In this document: one piece after another, positions 25,974 to 34,007 of the stretch
Numbering within the stretch: position 1 is the first letter of the stretch
Layout: the number at the start of each line of letters is the position of its first letter
From: Micromonospora inyonensis
Lineage (GTDB): Bacteria > Actinomycetota > Actinomycetes > Mycobacteriales > Micromonosporaceae
Reading direction: 5' to 3'
Assembly (NCBI RefSeq): GCF_900091415.1
Contig: NZ_FMHU01000001.1
Location: 1,116,001 to 1,180,000 of the forward strand
Length of the DNA: 64,000 nt
Position numbers and translations under genes: made by a program
Notes under the pieces: generated by a model
What the model was told of the DNA's origin: nothing
The model's database searches: none
What the model saw: only the letters and a program-made list of their open reading frames with translations

Positions 25974-26407
25974 CGGTGGGCCTCCGGGATGATGAGGTGG
26001 TCGACGGCGCGACCGCGCCGATGCAGTGGGGTGGACGCGGCGCGCTGCGCTCGGTGTCGGGCCGTGCGGGCCCGGCGATCGGACACAGCGACGCAGACCG
26101 CGGCCGCGCCCAGCCACGCGAGGACCAGCACGACGATCAGCGACCAGGTACGGGGTCCGGCGTCGCCCGGCCACGCGGCGGCGAGCGCGGACACGATGAG
26201 CACCACGCCGGCGGCCACGGTCAGCACAGGCCCCACCGGCAGCGAGGGCCTCGTGGACGTCGGGCCGCCGAGCCGGGTACGGCGCGGCCAGCCCCGGTCG
26301 GGCCGGTGCGCCCACCACCAGATCCCCGCCGGGGCCAGGGCCACCAGCAGCAACCCGGCCACCTCCGGCGCGGCCAGGGCCACGCCCTGCACGATCCCGG
26401 CCCTCAT
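25970..26407 (-). CDS. Multi-pass membrane protein
   Basis: The product is 145 aa with about three membrane segments (VAGLLLVALAPAGIWWWA, VLTVAAGVVLIVSALAAAW, WSLIVVLVLAWLGAAAVCVA) and a basic cytoplasmic C-terminus. It lies in the early region between two other membrane-associated genes. A role in superinfection exclusion is conceivable but not supported by any motif. Confidence 0.5.
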   Translation of the reverse strand: MRAGIVQGVALAAPEVAGLLLVALAPAGIWWWAHRPDRGWPRRTRLGGPTSTRPSLPVGPVLTVAAGVVLIVSALAAAWPGDAGPRTWSLIVVLVLAWLGAAAVCVAVSDRRARTARHRAQRAASTPLHRRGRAVDHLIIPEAHR

Positions 26408-27369
26408 GCCGCCGCTCCCACCGCCCGCAGCGGCACCGACGCGGTGACGACCAGACGGCTACCCCGCCACAGCGCACACGCGCTGTAGAGGTGCGTCTGC
26501 TGGCCGTCGACGATCGTCTGCTGCTCGACGGCCGTCGCGGCCGCGCCGACCTCGTCCGCCCACCCGGCGGCCTCGGCCACCGTGCGGCACGTGATCACGA
26601 CCGTCTCGGTCCCAGCCAAGAACCGCACGCTCTCGGGGGCGGGCAGCGCCGGCCGGTCGACGGCGGCGGTCAGGTCCGAGATCAACCGCAGCACCCGCGC
26701 CCGGCTCATCCGCACCCGGGCCGGCTGCGCCACCATCTGGCCGGCGACCGGCACCGGCGCGGCCGCCGGCAGCGGGCCCGGCATCCCGGACGGCGTGGCC
26801 GCCGGGACCGCGGAACCGTCCACCCACAACCCGCACACGCCCGGCGGGTCGACGCCCGCCCACGTCTCCGACTCCCGCCCGGCGGCCTGGATCGCGTCCA
26901 GCACACCGTCGAGGTCCCCGCTGCACACCATCACCGCGGCGGCCACTGTGCTGGACGCCTCGTCGCGGATCTCCACCCGCAACGTGGCGGGGCCACCACA
27001 GGTCGGCAGGGTGAGGCGCTCCGGCCCGCCGGTCGTAGCGACGCTGGGCCCCGAGGTGGGGTCAGAGTCCCGGCGGGCCGGAGTCGTCTGGACGGGGGCG
27101 GCGACGTCGACGGGTGCCGCCCCCGTCTCCGGCCGGGTGGCCGGAGTCTCGGCCGCCCCGGGGGCGGCGGTAGGGTTGGTCATCTCGCTGTGGTCCCTTC
27201 GTGGAGGTTGGGCCTGGTCGGGATTCCGGGCCACGGCCGTGACAGCGGCCGTGGCCTTCTTGCTGCTGCTGGTGCTCGAGGCCAAGAGGCCGAGCACCAC
27301 GAGGGCGATCACCCGCCGGCCGGGCCGGGCCGCAGACGCGACCCGGCACAGCTGCACAAGGTGGGTCAT
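26404..27369 (-). CDS. Early protein with optional N-terminal membrane segment
   Basis: The product is 321 aa if started at ATG 27369, which overlaps the upstream stop (ATGA) and includes a membrane segment (VIALVVLGLLASSTSS). Starting at ATG 27183 gives 259 soluble residues. A hairpin (GGCCACGGCCG / CGGCCGTGGCC, about 27229-27256) lies between the two starts. The C-terminal domain has AAAVMVCSGDLDGVLDAIQA and ETVVITCRTVAEAAGWADEV, an alpha/beta repeat of unknown function. I do not recognise the family. Confidence 0.5.
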   Translation of the reverse strand: MTHLVQLCRVASAARPGRRVIALVVLGLLASSTSSSKKATAAVTAVARNPDQAQPPRRDHSEMTNPTAAPGAAETPATRPETGAAPVDVAAPVQTTPARRDSDPTSGPSVATTGGPERLTLPTCGGPATLRVEIRDEASSTVAAAVMVCSGDLDGVLDAIQAAGRESETWAGVDPPGVCGLWVDGSAVPAATPSGMPGPLPAAAPVPVAGQMVAQPARVRMSRARVLRLISDLTAAVDRPALPAPESVRFLAGTETVVITCRTVAEAAGWADEVGAAATAVEQQTIVDGQQTHLYSACALWRGSRLVVTASVPLRAVGAAA

Positions 27370-27638
27370 TCGGCGATGGCCAGGCGGAACGCTGCGCGCC
27401 GCTGCTTTTTCGCGTCCCGTCGCCGCTGGGCGGCGGTCAGCCCGCGCCGATCGTTCTGCCGCTGGTAGTTGTCCGACCGCTTCTCGGCCGACAGGGGAGC
27501 GGCTGAGGTGCTGTTGGCGCCGGCGCTCCACGCCGTCGCCTCCAGGCGGATGCGCTCGGCCACCTGCTGGCCGGGGACGCGCAGGGTGAGGTCGATCCCC
27601 GACTTGGTCGGGGGGCCGCCGGTCTCGGGTCCGGTCAT
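27366..27638 (-). CDS. Small basic early protein
   Basis: The product is 90 aa from ATG 27638 (ATGA overlap). It begins MTGPETGGPPTKSGIDLTLR and ends with a very basic helix (GLTAAQRRRDAKKQRRAAF). Nucleic-acid binding is likely from charge; no family assigned. Confidence 0.45.
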   Translation of the reverse strand: MTGPETGGPPTKSGIDLTLRVPGQQVAERIRLEATAWSAGANSTSAAPLSAEKRSDNYQRQNDRRGLTAAQRRRDAKKQRRAAFRLAIAE

Positions 27639-27892
27639 GCTGCAACTCCTTTGGATCGGCCGACTTCGGCGCGCCTCGCGGCGACCTCGTCGGGGGTGGG
27701 GACACTTGCCGGCTTCACCGCGCGGCTGGCCAGGATCTCGGCAGCGTCTTCGTGGGTGAAGCGGATCTCGTTGGCGATGCGGTGGTGCGGGAACGTCCGG
27801 GCGGAGACGCCTTTGCGGAGCCAGTCCTCACCGGTCTTCCACAGCGCGGCCAGCTCGGCGAAGGTGAACACCTCCAGGTCGCGGCTGCTCAC
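27635..27892 (-). CDS. Excisionase/MerR-like small HTH protein
   Basis: The product is 85 aa. The GTG at 27892 overlaps the regulator stop (GTGA). The sequence VFTFAELAALWKTGEDWLRK, then HHRIANEIRFTHEDAAEILA follows the winged-helix pattern of phage excisionases and AlpA/BldC-like proteins: helix, turn, recognition helix, then the RFT strand. It is a plausible Xis or early regulator, given that the integrase lies nearby. Confidence 0.6.
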   Translation of the reverse strand: MSSRDLEVFTFAELAALWKTGEDWLRKGVSARTFPHHRIANEIRFTHEDAAEILASRAVKPASVPTPDEVAARRAEVGRSKGVAA

Positions 27893-28215
27893 GCTGCGGC
27901 CTCGGTGTCGTCGGCCGGCGCGGCCCACTTGAAAAACTGGTCGAAGCTGACCGCCAGCCCGACGCGGGCGAGCTTGTCGGCGTTCAAGTCAAACGCGGCC
28001 AAGGCGTTCGCCATCAGCGCCTCGGAAACCACTCCCCCGTCGAGGGCCCGATCAATGGTCTTGCCCTCCATGCCGAGCAGTCGGCCGGCTGCCGGCCCCT
28101 TGTCGCGGCCGACCAGCGTGAGGAGGGCAAGCCGGAAGGGCACCGGCTTGACGTAGCAGTGGTGACGCGTTTCCGGTATCGCCAAGTGATTCCGTAAACG
28201 TGTTTCCGTTTTCAC
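27889..28215 (-). CDS. Putative phage regulator (Cro-like), divergent from the repressor
   Basis: The product is 108 aa from GTG 28215; no strong ribosome site is seen, so the leader may be short. A HTH-like segment reads RLALLTLVGRDKGPAAGRLL, then GMEGKTIDRALDGGVVSEAL. It is the first gene of the leftward early operon and diverges from a second HTH gene at 28307 across 90 bp that hold palindromic operators. That arrangement is a typical lysogeny switch, and this protein would be the early (Cro-like) side. The assignment of sides is an inference. Confidence 0.55.
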   Translation of the reverse strand: MKTETRLRNHLAIPETRHHCYVKPVPFRLALLTLVGRDKGPAAGRLLGMEGKTIDRALDGGVVSEALMANALAAFDLNADKLARVGLAVSFDQFFKWAAPADDTEAAA

Positions 28216-28436
28216 GTCCAGGGACGTTACTCCGGAAGTGCGTTGCCGACAACTCACCCGTTCGGACGACTGATCCGGCAACGCGTTTCCGGTTACTCTG
28301 TCCGACATGGCACAACGAGGACTGACCTCACGACAGGCCGCACGGGCGAAGAGACGCCAACAAGCAGGCAAGATTGATCTTCTTGAACCCCGCACACTGC
28401 GGCCCGGCTGGCAGCTACGCAAGGAAACGCGTTCCC
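28161..28436. promoter_or_regulatory. Cluster of 14-bp palindromic operators, lysogeny switch
   Basis: Five copies related to GGAAACGCGTTTCC occur: 28161 (GGTGACGCGTTTCC), 28194 (GTAAACGTGTTTCC), 28234 (GGAAGTGCGTTGCC), 28277 (GGCAACGCGTTTCC) and 28423 (GGAAACGCGTTCCC). The first two lie in the 5' part of the leftward gene, two in the gap between the divergent genes, and one inside the rightward gene. Centre spacings of 33, 40 and 43 bp suit cooperative binding of a dimeric repressor. Confidence 0.65.
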
Positions 28437-28927
28437 GCTACGATCACGTCGTGGCGACGGGCGAGGTCAACCGACAGGCTTGGGTGGAGGTGGTCCGCGA
28501 GCTCCTCGCCGAAGAGGCCGAACTCCATCGGAAGACTCACGGCGCCAAGACCCGATTCGCGGCCAAGGTCGGTGTGAGCGTGCGCACCGTCGACACCTGG
28601 CTGCGCCGGGACGTGGACGTCAAGGAAGCCAACGTCCGTGCCGTTGCCGAGGCGTACGGCCGGGACCAGATGGAACTGCTCATTCGCGTCGGGTTCTATG
28701 CCGTCGAGCAGATGCCGTACAGGCCCTCAGACGAAGAGATCGACGAGGAACAGCGCCAGGTCCTGGAGTCGGAGCTAGACGACGAGATCAAGGCGGAGAT
28801 CCTCCAGCAGCTGGAGGAGATGCGTGCCGCCGACGAGCGGCTAATCGTGGAGCAGCGCGAGCGCGATAAGCAGCGCCGGATGCGGGAGCTGGGTTACCGC
28901 ATCGAGCAGGCGCGCCGCAGCGCGTAG
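28307..28927 (+). CDS. Phage repressor-like HTH protein
   Basis: The product is 206 aa. A basic N-terminus (MAQRGLTSRQAARAKRRQQA) is followed by a helix-turn-helix (TRFAAKVGVSVRTVDTWLRR, then KEANVRAVAEAYGRDQ) and a long charged coiled coil (EEQRQVLESELDDEIKAEIL, then QQLEEMRAADERLIVEQRER). It diverges from the early operon and precedes the integrase, where an immunity repressor normally lies. One of the palindromic operators lies in its own 5' coding region, suggesting autoregulation. No peptidase (RecA-sensitive) domain is visible, so induction would use another route. Confidence 0.65.
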   Translation: MAQRGLTSRQAARAKRRQQAGKIDLLEPRTLRPGWQLRKETRSRYDHVVATGEVNRQAWVEVVRELLAEEAELHRKTHGAKTRFAAKVGVSVRTVDTWLRRDVDVKEANVRAVAEAYGRDQMELLIRVGFYAVEQMPYRPSDEEIDEEQRQVLESELDDEIKAEILQQLEEMRAADERLIVEQRERDKQRRMRELGYRIEQARRSA

Positions 28928-28993
28928 CACCAACCCCTTTCACCGCCGCAGGCCCCGGCCGCGGCTCACCCACCCATGCCCTGGGGAGATTCC

Positions 28994-30130
28994 ATGTGGA
29001 TCGAGAAGAACGGGCGTACCTGGCGGATCCGCGAGCTCCTCGCCGGCGAGAAGATCACCCTCGCCAGCGGGTACGAGACGAAGAGCGCCGCCCAGAACGC
29101 CATGACGATCATGAAGGCAGACGCGCTGCGCGGCGACGCTCTGGTGCCACGCGGCGGGGAACTCACCCTGGCTGACTGGGTGGCCACCTGGTGGCCGGCC
29201 TACAGGCGCGCCCTCAAGGAGACCAGCCGGAACAGCATCGAAGGCGTGATCAACCGGTACATCGTGTCGATGCTCGGGCACCTGCGCCTGGGCGAGCTTT
29301 CGGAACAGCCACTCATCGTGCAGCGTTGGACAAACGACCTGCTCGACGGGCGCACCCGGGTCAAGAAGCCGCGGCCACTGGCAAACAAGACGGTGCGTAA
29401 TGCCCACGGTCAGCTGTACGTGATCATGGCCGCCGCCATCACGCACAAGTACATCCGCCACAACCCGTGCGAACACACGCTGCTGCCTGAGGAGGACGAC
29501 GACCGGGACGAGATGCTGTTCCTCACGCCGGAGGAAGCCGATCGCGTCATCCAGGCGACTCCGGAGCATTGGCGCCCGCTGATCCTCCTGTTCATGGCGA
29601 CCGGCCTGCGCTGGAGCGAAGCGATGGGGTTGCGGAAGCGGGACATCGACCTGGTGCGGAACCGCCTGCACGTCCGGCTCCAGACGGTCGAGGTCAGCGG
29701 CCGGCCCATCGACCAGACACCGAAGACCAAACGCGGCAAGCGGCACGTGACCTTTCAGCACGACATCGCCGAGGTGCTGCGCCCCCTGCTCGACGGTAAG
29801 AGGTCCGACGACCGCGTGTTCACGGGCCCGAAGGGTGGACTCATCCGCCGCAAGGAGTTCTACGAGATTTGGTGGTTCGTGCGCGAGGCCGCCGGGTTCC
29901 CCGGACTGCGACTGCACGACCTGAGGCACACGCACGTAGCGTGGCTCATCGCGGCGAACGTGCCGCTGTCGGCGATCAGCCGGCGGATCGGCCACAAGGA
30001 CATCGGATTCACCGACCAGCGGTACGGCCACCTCCTACCGGAGGTCGACGAGGGCGTTGTGGCGGCAGTGGAGGCCGCAATGCGCAAGGTCGACTTTAGG
30101 GGGAACGTAGGGGAACCGGTCCCCGCTTGA
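28994..30130 (+). CDS. int: Prophage tyrosine integrase
   Basis: The product is 378 aa. The ATG at 28994 has GGGGAG upstream; an earlier in-frame ATG at 28976 is less likely. Residues 1-55 look like an arm-binding domain (MWIEKNGRTWRIRELLAGEK). A SAM-like core-binding domain follows (TLADWVATWWPAYRRALKET). The catalytic domain shows Arg in FMATGLRWSEAMGL (about 203), the HxxR box LHDLRHTHVAWLI (about 306) and the tyrosine in FTDQRYGHLLPE (about 343). It faces the tRNA-Ser remnant 77 bp downstream, so it catalyses integration at that gene. Confidence 0.95.
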   Translation: MWIEKNGRTWRIRELLAGEKITLASGYETKSAAQNAMTIMKADALRGDALVPRGGELTLADWVATWWPAYRRALKETSRNSIEGVINRYIVSMLGHLRLGELSEQPLIVQRWTNDLLDGRTRVKKPRPLANKTVRNAHGQLYVIMAAAITHKYIRHNPCEHTLLPEEDDDRDEMLFLTPEEADRVIQATPEHWRPLILLFMATGLRWSEAMGLRKRDIDLVRNRLHVRLQTVEVSGRPIDQTPKTKRGKRHVTFQHDIAEVLRPLLDGKRSDDRVFTGPKGGLIRRKEFYEIWWFVREAAGFPGLRLHDLRHTHVAWLIAANVPLSAISRRIGHKDIGFTDQRYGHLLPEVDEGVVAAVEAAMRKVDFRGNVGEPVPA

Positions 30131-30206
30131 CCCCCGCGAACCCCCGTCCACCCCGCCGAAACCCCTGGTCAGCCAGGTCGCAAGGCTCTGACCTGGGGCC
30201 ATAAAC

Positions 30207-30232
30207 AAGTTCGAATCTCGTATCCTCCGCTC
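30207..30232 (+). other. attR: Prophage attR: 3' end of a tRNA-Ser gene
   Basis: The segment AAGTTCGAATCTCGT then ATCCTCCG matches the T-arm and acceptor 3' strand of actinobacterial tRNA-Ser genes whose acceptor starts GGAGGAT. No 5' half precedes it, so the intact gene should lie at the unseen left end. The first T-stem strand reads ACAAG instead of the ACGAG needed to pair fully with CTCGT, so this copy carries one difference or lies at the edge of the shared core. Confidence 0.7.
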
Positions 30233-30248
30233 TGAGCAGCACGCACGC

Positions 30249-30278
30249 GAAGGCCGGCCCCACCGGGGACCGGCCTTC
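30249..30278 (+). terminator. Terminator of the displaced tRNA-Ser 3' end
   Basis: Arms GAAGGCCGG and CCGGCCTTC (9 bp), with a further CCCC/GGGG pairing inside, lie 17 bp after the tRNA 3' end. This is the original chromosomal terminator of the tRNA gene interrupted by the prophage. Confidence 0.65.
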
Positions 30279-30364
30279 GACCGTCTTCGGGGTCGCCTCC
30301 GTCTCAGGTGCCACGCGACGAGCCGCCATCCGCCCCCGTCCGGGTGCCTGGTCGACGGCCTACG

Positions 30365-30648
30365 AGACGAGTCCACGTCAGGGCGAGGACCGGTCACGGT
30401 CATGATCCACTGAACGTGCTCGGCGTCCGCGCGCCGCCGGATGGGCTCGTGGAGCACCCGGAGCGTAGTGAGAGCGTGGAGGTGGTCAGCGGCAAGTCGA
30501 GGATCGTCGGCGTCGAGCAAGCCGACGCTGGCACAGTGGGCCAGGCGTTCGGCGAGCGCCTGCGTGTGGGCCTCGTCGAGGGGATGGTCCTCTCGTTCGG
30601 GCAGCAGCGAGTCGTTCTCGGCGATCAGCTTGACTGCGGCGGGGCCGT
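30365..30648 (-). pseudogene. Possible C-terminal remnant of a TetR-family regulator
   Basis: In this frame a coding-like stretch reads VKLIAENDSLLPEREDHPLD, then EAHTQALAERLAHCASVGLL and DADDPRLAADHLHALTTLRV. The DDPRLAADHL...L pattern resembles the ligand-binding C-terminal domain of TetR regulators. There is no start codon and no HTH; the frame overlaps the 3' end of the halogenase gene. If correct, a regulator next to the halogenase lost its DNA-binding half, perhaps by deletion near the integration site. It may also be a chance frame. Confidence 0.38.
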
Positions 30649-32424
30649 CGGTGGTCGGGTCGCCGGATTGACCTGGAGGAAGCCGGTCACGCACATCCGC
30701 TTCACCAGTCGCGTCTGCGGCGGGCTGAGGCGGGGTGCGATCTCGCCGTACTTGACGGGGCCGCCGCTCAGCAGGTTCCACAGTTCGTCCACGCCGTCCC
30801 GGCGGGGATCGGCGTCGATGGTGACGCCGTGGGGATCGTCGGTGGAGTAGATCCGCCGGCACGGGATCGTGTCCCGCAGTGGCGACGGCACCGAGGCGGC
30901 GTTGGTGATCGGATTTCGCCAGTAGTCCGTCATCCCGTCGAGGATCGCGGGCGGGAGTTGAACGTTCGCCGGTGGGTTGGTGGCCTTGAAGCCCGGCACC
31001 ACGAACGTGACACTGTCGCGGATCGCCGCAGTGGGGGCCAGCGCGACGACCGCGTCATCGGTCAGGCCCGCCGGCTCGGCGAGAGCACTCGCCGCCAGGT
31101 ACGGGCCGGCCGCGTCCAGGTCCTCGATCTTCCGACTGCCGTGCGTCATGACCTCCAGCAACGCCGGCTGGAACGCCGTGTTGAGCAGAGCGTCGAAGGT
31201 CTGCTCGCGGATGCCGAGGTCGATGCCCGTGCCGCGGGTGTTCCAGTAGATGCTGCCCGGGTTGTTCTTCGCGATCGCGTGGTACCACTGGTCGATCATC
31301 AACGCGAACGTCTCAGCGGTGCCGTGCCACTTGGCGTTGTAGTCCTGCCACAGTTGACGCTGATCGTCCTCGTCGAGACTGCCGTCGGTCGTCTTCTGCA
31401 ACAGCAGGGCGGCGGTCGCCGCCTGGGTCAGGGCCACCGCGACCCCCGAGGAGAACAGCGGGTCGACGAAGAACGCGGCGTCGCCGACAAGCAGGTGCCG
31501 CTCGTCGTAGTCGGTGAACTCCTCGCTGACCCGGGAGTAGTTGGTGGCGGTCAACATGTTGCCGGCGACCGGCACCGCATCACCGATCAACTCCTTCAGG
31601 TACGGCACCTGGCGCACCGTTTCCAGGAAGGTCTCCTGGTCGGTGAAGTCACGACCCGGTTCCCGGAGCACGGCCGGGTTCGTCACGATGCCGATCGAAT
31701 GGGTCAGGACCCGCCGGCCATCGATGACCTTCGGAACCGGGATGTACCAGCACCAGCCGTCACGGAAGGCGAAGCAACCGATCGGGGAGAGGTTGTCCGC
31801 GGTGAATATGTTCCAGTCCGCGACGAGGTTCTGGGTCTGACCGCAGTTGGTGAAGTGCTGCCAGATCGCGATGTTCTTGAAGTTCGACAGCCAACCGCGC
31901 TTGTTGCGGGCCGCCGACACGTTGCTCTGCCGCCCCGACGCGTCCACGAAACAACCCGCACGCACCGTCCGGTCGTCGCCCAGCCGCACCAGGCCCCCGC
32001 GCCCGTCCGGCTCGTACGCCGTCACCGCCACACCCTGGAACACGTCCACACCCACATCCGCCACGTGGTCCAGCAGGATGTGGTCGAACTCCGCCCGGTC
32101 GACATGCATCGTCCACCGGTGCACCCCGTCCCGCTCGAACAGCACATCGTCGAAGCGGGCGATGCTGGGCCGGCCCGGGTCCCAGGAGAAAATGCCACCG
32201 AACTTCTTCACCCAGCACGGGCTGGCGAGAACCTTGGCCAGCGCACCGCTCTCCTGAAGCGCCGGAACAACGGGATGGGCAAAGGACTCACCGATGTGCT
32301 CGCGGGGAAACACCTCCCTGTCGAAGATCGCAATTCGCAGATCGGTGCGCTGGGCGAGCAGGGCACCGAGGGTGGACCCGGCCGGGCCACCGCCCATGAT
32401 CACGACGTCGTAGTACTCCCGCAC
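30625..32424 (-). CDS. Flavin-dependent halogenase with C-terminal extension
   Basis: The product is 599 aa from GTG 32424, which follows AAAGG by 8 bases. Residues 11-17 (GGGPAGS) bind FAD. The catalytic-lysine region WVKKFGG (K73/K74) and the halogenase signature WCWYIP (224-229) are present, together with GDAAFFVDPLFSSGV. These match flavin-dependent halogenases of the PltA/CndH type, which chlorinate phenolic or pyrrolic, often carrier-bound, substrates using FADH2, O2 and chloride. After about residue 500 there is an extra region ending in a winged-helix-like stretch (VKYGEIAPRLSPPQTRLVKR). No flavin reductase, PKS, NRPS or carrier gene is nearby, so the substrate is unknown. Confidence 0.88.
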   Translation of the reverse strand: MREYYDVVIMGGGPAGSTLGALLAQRTDLRIAIFDREVFPREHIGESFAHPVVPALQESGALAKVLASPCWVKKFGGIFSWDPGRPSIARFDDVLFERDGVHRWTMHVDRAEFDHILLDHVADVGVDVFQGVAVTAYEPDGRGGLVRLGDDRTVRAGCFVDASGRQSNVSAARNKRGWLSNFKNIAIWQHFTNCGQTQNLVADWNIFTADNLSPIGCFAFRDGWCWYIPVPKVIDGRRVLTHSIGIVTNPAVLREPGRDFTDQETFLETVRQVPYLKELIGDAVPVAGNMLTATNYSRVSEEFTDYDERHLLVGDAAFFVDPLFSSGVAVALTQAATAALLLQKTTDGSLDEDDQRQLWQDYNAKWHGTAETFALMIDQWYHAIAKNNPGSIYWNTRGTGIDLGIREQTFDALLNTAFQPALLEVMTHGSRKIEDLDAAGPYLAASALAEPAGLTDDAVVALAPTAAIRDSVTFVVPGFKATNPPANVQLPPAILDGMTDYWRNPITNAASVPSPLRDTIPCRRIYSTDDPHGVTIDADPRRDGVDELWNLLSGGPVKYGEIAPRLSPPQTRLVKRMCVTGFLQVNPATRPPTAPPQSS

Positions 32425-32848
32425 GTGTCTGACCTTTCGTTCGCTGGAACACGGTATGTGCCGGGTGCTGCGGTGCCGGAAGGGGAAAGGGCGCCCGGGG
32501 AGCGCATATGCCGTGCCCATATTCTGGGATGGCGGAATCGCCCTGGAATGGATCACGTCCACTTCCTGATTTCCGCCGCCGACAATATAGCAACATCGAC
32601 CTACGACTTTATGTCTGATCCAACAAATTACATGCGCCGCTAATCCGGCCAGACCTCCCCGAACCCGTACCCGCTCCAGTGGATCAACGACCCCTTCTCG
32701 TGGCTCCGGGTCGAGGAACGTGGCACAGGTGGACTGGGGGGCCGCCCAGCGCAGCCGATGTCGCGCGGCATCCGGACGGCGTCGGGGTCGTGTTCTGCCG
32801 TACGCGAAGCGGCGGACACGCCCCCGGCCCGCGTGATCGGCTGGCCGT
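32425..32848. other. Divergent intergenic region (424 bp)
   Basis: This separates the leftward halogenase and the rightward epimerase. Positions about 32575-32640 are the most AT-rich stretch of this part of the chromosome (TATAGC, ACTTTATG, CAAATTACATG) and probably hold the halogenase promoter; the reverse strand shows TATATT but no consensus -35. The part next to the epimerase is GC-rich, with no clear ribosome site before its ATG. No open frame here looks coding. Confidence 0.4.
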
Positions 32849-33817
32849 ATGCGGGTCCTGGTGCTGGGCGGTACGGAGTTCATCGGGCGGCGGGTGGTCG
32901 AGCGCCTGGTCGGGCGGGGCGACGAGGTCGTGGTGGTCCACCGGGGCCGCACCGAGCCCGACGACCTCCCCGACTGCGGGCACCTGCACGTCGACCGGCG
33001 CGAGTTCGCCGAGGTCGCCGACCGGGTACGCCGGTTCGCGCCGGACGCCGTGGTCGACTCGTACGCGCTGACCCGCGCGGACGCCGAGTCGGTCCTGCCG
33101 CACCTGCCCGACGTGCCGCTGGTGCTGCTCTCCAGCGTCGACGTCTACCGGGCCTGGGAACTGCTCCTCGCCGACGACGACACGCCGCTGCCGGCACCGG
33201 TCACCGAGGAGGCGCCGCTGCGCCGGGGGCGGTTCCCGTACCGGGGGCAGGGTTCCGGGCTGGACGACTACGACAAGCTCGACGTCGAGCCGGCGTACCT
33301 GGCCCGGGGTGGCACCGTGCTCCGGCTCGGCATGGTCTACGGCCGGCACGACCAGCAACGGCGGGAGGAGCTCGTGCTGCGGCGGGTCCGGGCGGGGCGT
33401 GTCCGGATACCGGTCGGCGCGGGCGACGCCCTGATCACCCGCCTGCACGTGGACGACGCGGCCGACGCGGTGCTCGCCGCTCTCGACCGGCCGGAGGCCG
33501 CCCGGGGTGAGCTGTTCAACCTGGGCGAGCCGGTGACGTACCCGGTGCGGGGCTGGTTGCGGTTGATCCTGGACGCGGCCGGGCACGAGGCCCAGCTGGT
33601 CCGGGTGCCCGACGAGCAGGTGCCGGACGACCTGTGGTTGACCCGGCGGCTGGCCCAGCACGTGCTGGTCGACAGCGGCAAGGCCGGCCGGCTGCTGGGC
33701 TGGCGGCCGATGGATCCAGTGGCGGCGGTGGCCCGCTCGGTGCGCTGGCACCTGGACCATCCGCCGACGGACGCTGCGGCGGACTTCGACGCCGACGACC
33801 GCGCCCTCGCCGCCTGA
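32849..33817 (+). CDS. NAD-dependent epimerase/dehydratase (extended SDR)
   Basis: The product is 322 aa. The N-terminal Rossmann motif is VLVLGGTEFIGRRVVERLVG (G8-x2-x-F-I-G pattern). LLSSVDVYR holds the SDR serine region, and LDDYDKLDVEP supplies the Tyr-x3-Lys-like pair as YDKLDVE. The C-terminal part (VGAGDALITRLHVDDAADAV, then GELFNLGEPVTYPV) matches nucleotide-sugar epimerases and reductases. Substrate is not predictable. It diverges from the halogenase, and no other sugar genes are nearby. Confidence 0.75.
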   Translation: MRVLVLGGTEFIGRRVVERLVGRGDEVVVVHRGRTEPDDLPDCGHLHVDRREFAEVADRVRRFAPDAVVDSYALTRADAESVLPHLPDVPLVLLSSVDVYRAWELLLADDDTPLPAPVTEEAPLRRGRFPYRGQGSGLDDYDKLDVEPAYLARGGTVLRLGMVYGRHDQQRREELVLRRVRAGRVRIPVGAGDALITRLHVDDAADAVLAALDRPEAARGELFNLGEPVTYPVRGWLRLILDAAGHEAQLVRVPDEQVPDDLWLTRRLAQHVLVDSGKAGRLLGWRPMDPVAAVARSVRWHLDHPPTDAAADFDADDRALAA

Positions 33818-34007
33818 TCCCGGCTCCCGGCCCGGCGGGCCTGGTGTCCGGCCCGCCCGCCGGTAGCACGAATGGGGCAGCTCGACAGGGACTCCGGAGC
33901 AACCCTCCCGCTCCGCCGACCTCACGCTGGGTCACCGGGTACGCCCGGATGCGGTTTACTGACGCCGTGATCATCGACGCCTCCGGGCCGGCCGTTCGCC
34001 GTACCCC

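Larger units (their letters stand above)
1..30232. mobile_element. Integrated tailed prophage, right part (left end outside window)
   Basis: A continuous block of phage genes runs from the window edge to a tRNA-Ser 3'-end remnant at 30207-30232. In leftward order there are regulators, small early genes, HNH, terminase, portal, protease-capsid fusion, connectors, tail tube, frameshifted tail chaperones, tape measure and tail tip; the integrase reads outward to the right. A long non-contractile tail (siphovirus type) is inferred from the large tape measure and the chaperone frameshift. No lysis genes and no DNA polymerase, primase or helicase genes are visible; they may lie to the left. The morphogenetic genes seen are all open, so this part of the prophage looks intact. 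Confidence 0.93.

Noticed and set aside
30829..32643. 604-codon plus-strand frame opposite the halogenase
   Set aside because: Arg/Val/His-rich shadow without recognisable domains; the minus strand carries all halogenase motifs.
32679..33071. Plus-strand frame overlapping the start of the epimerase
   Set aside because: After the first few residues it is Ser/Thr/Arg shadow of the epimerase in another frame.
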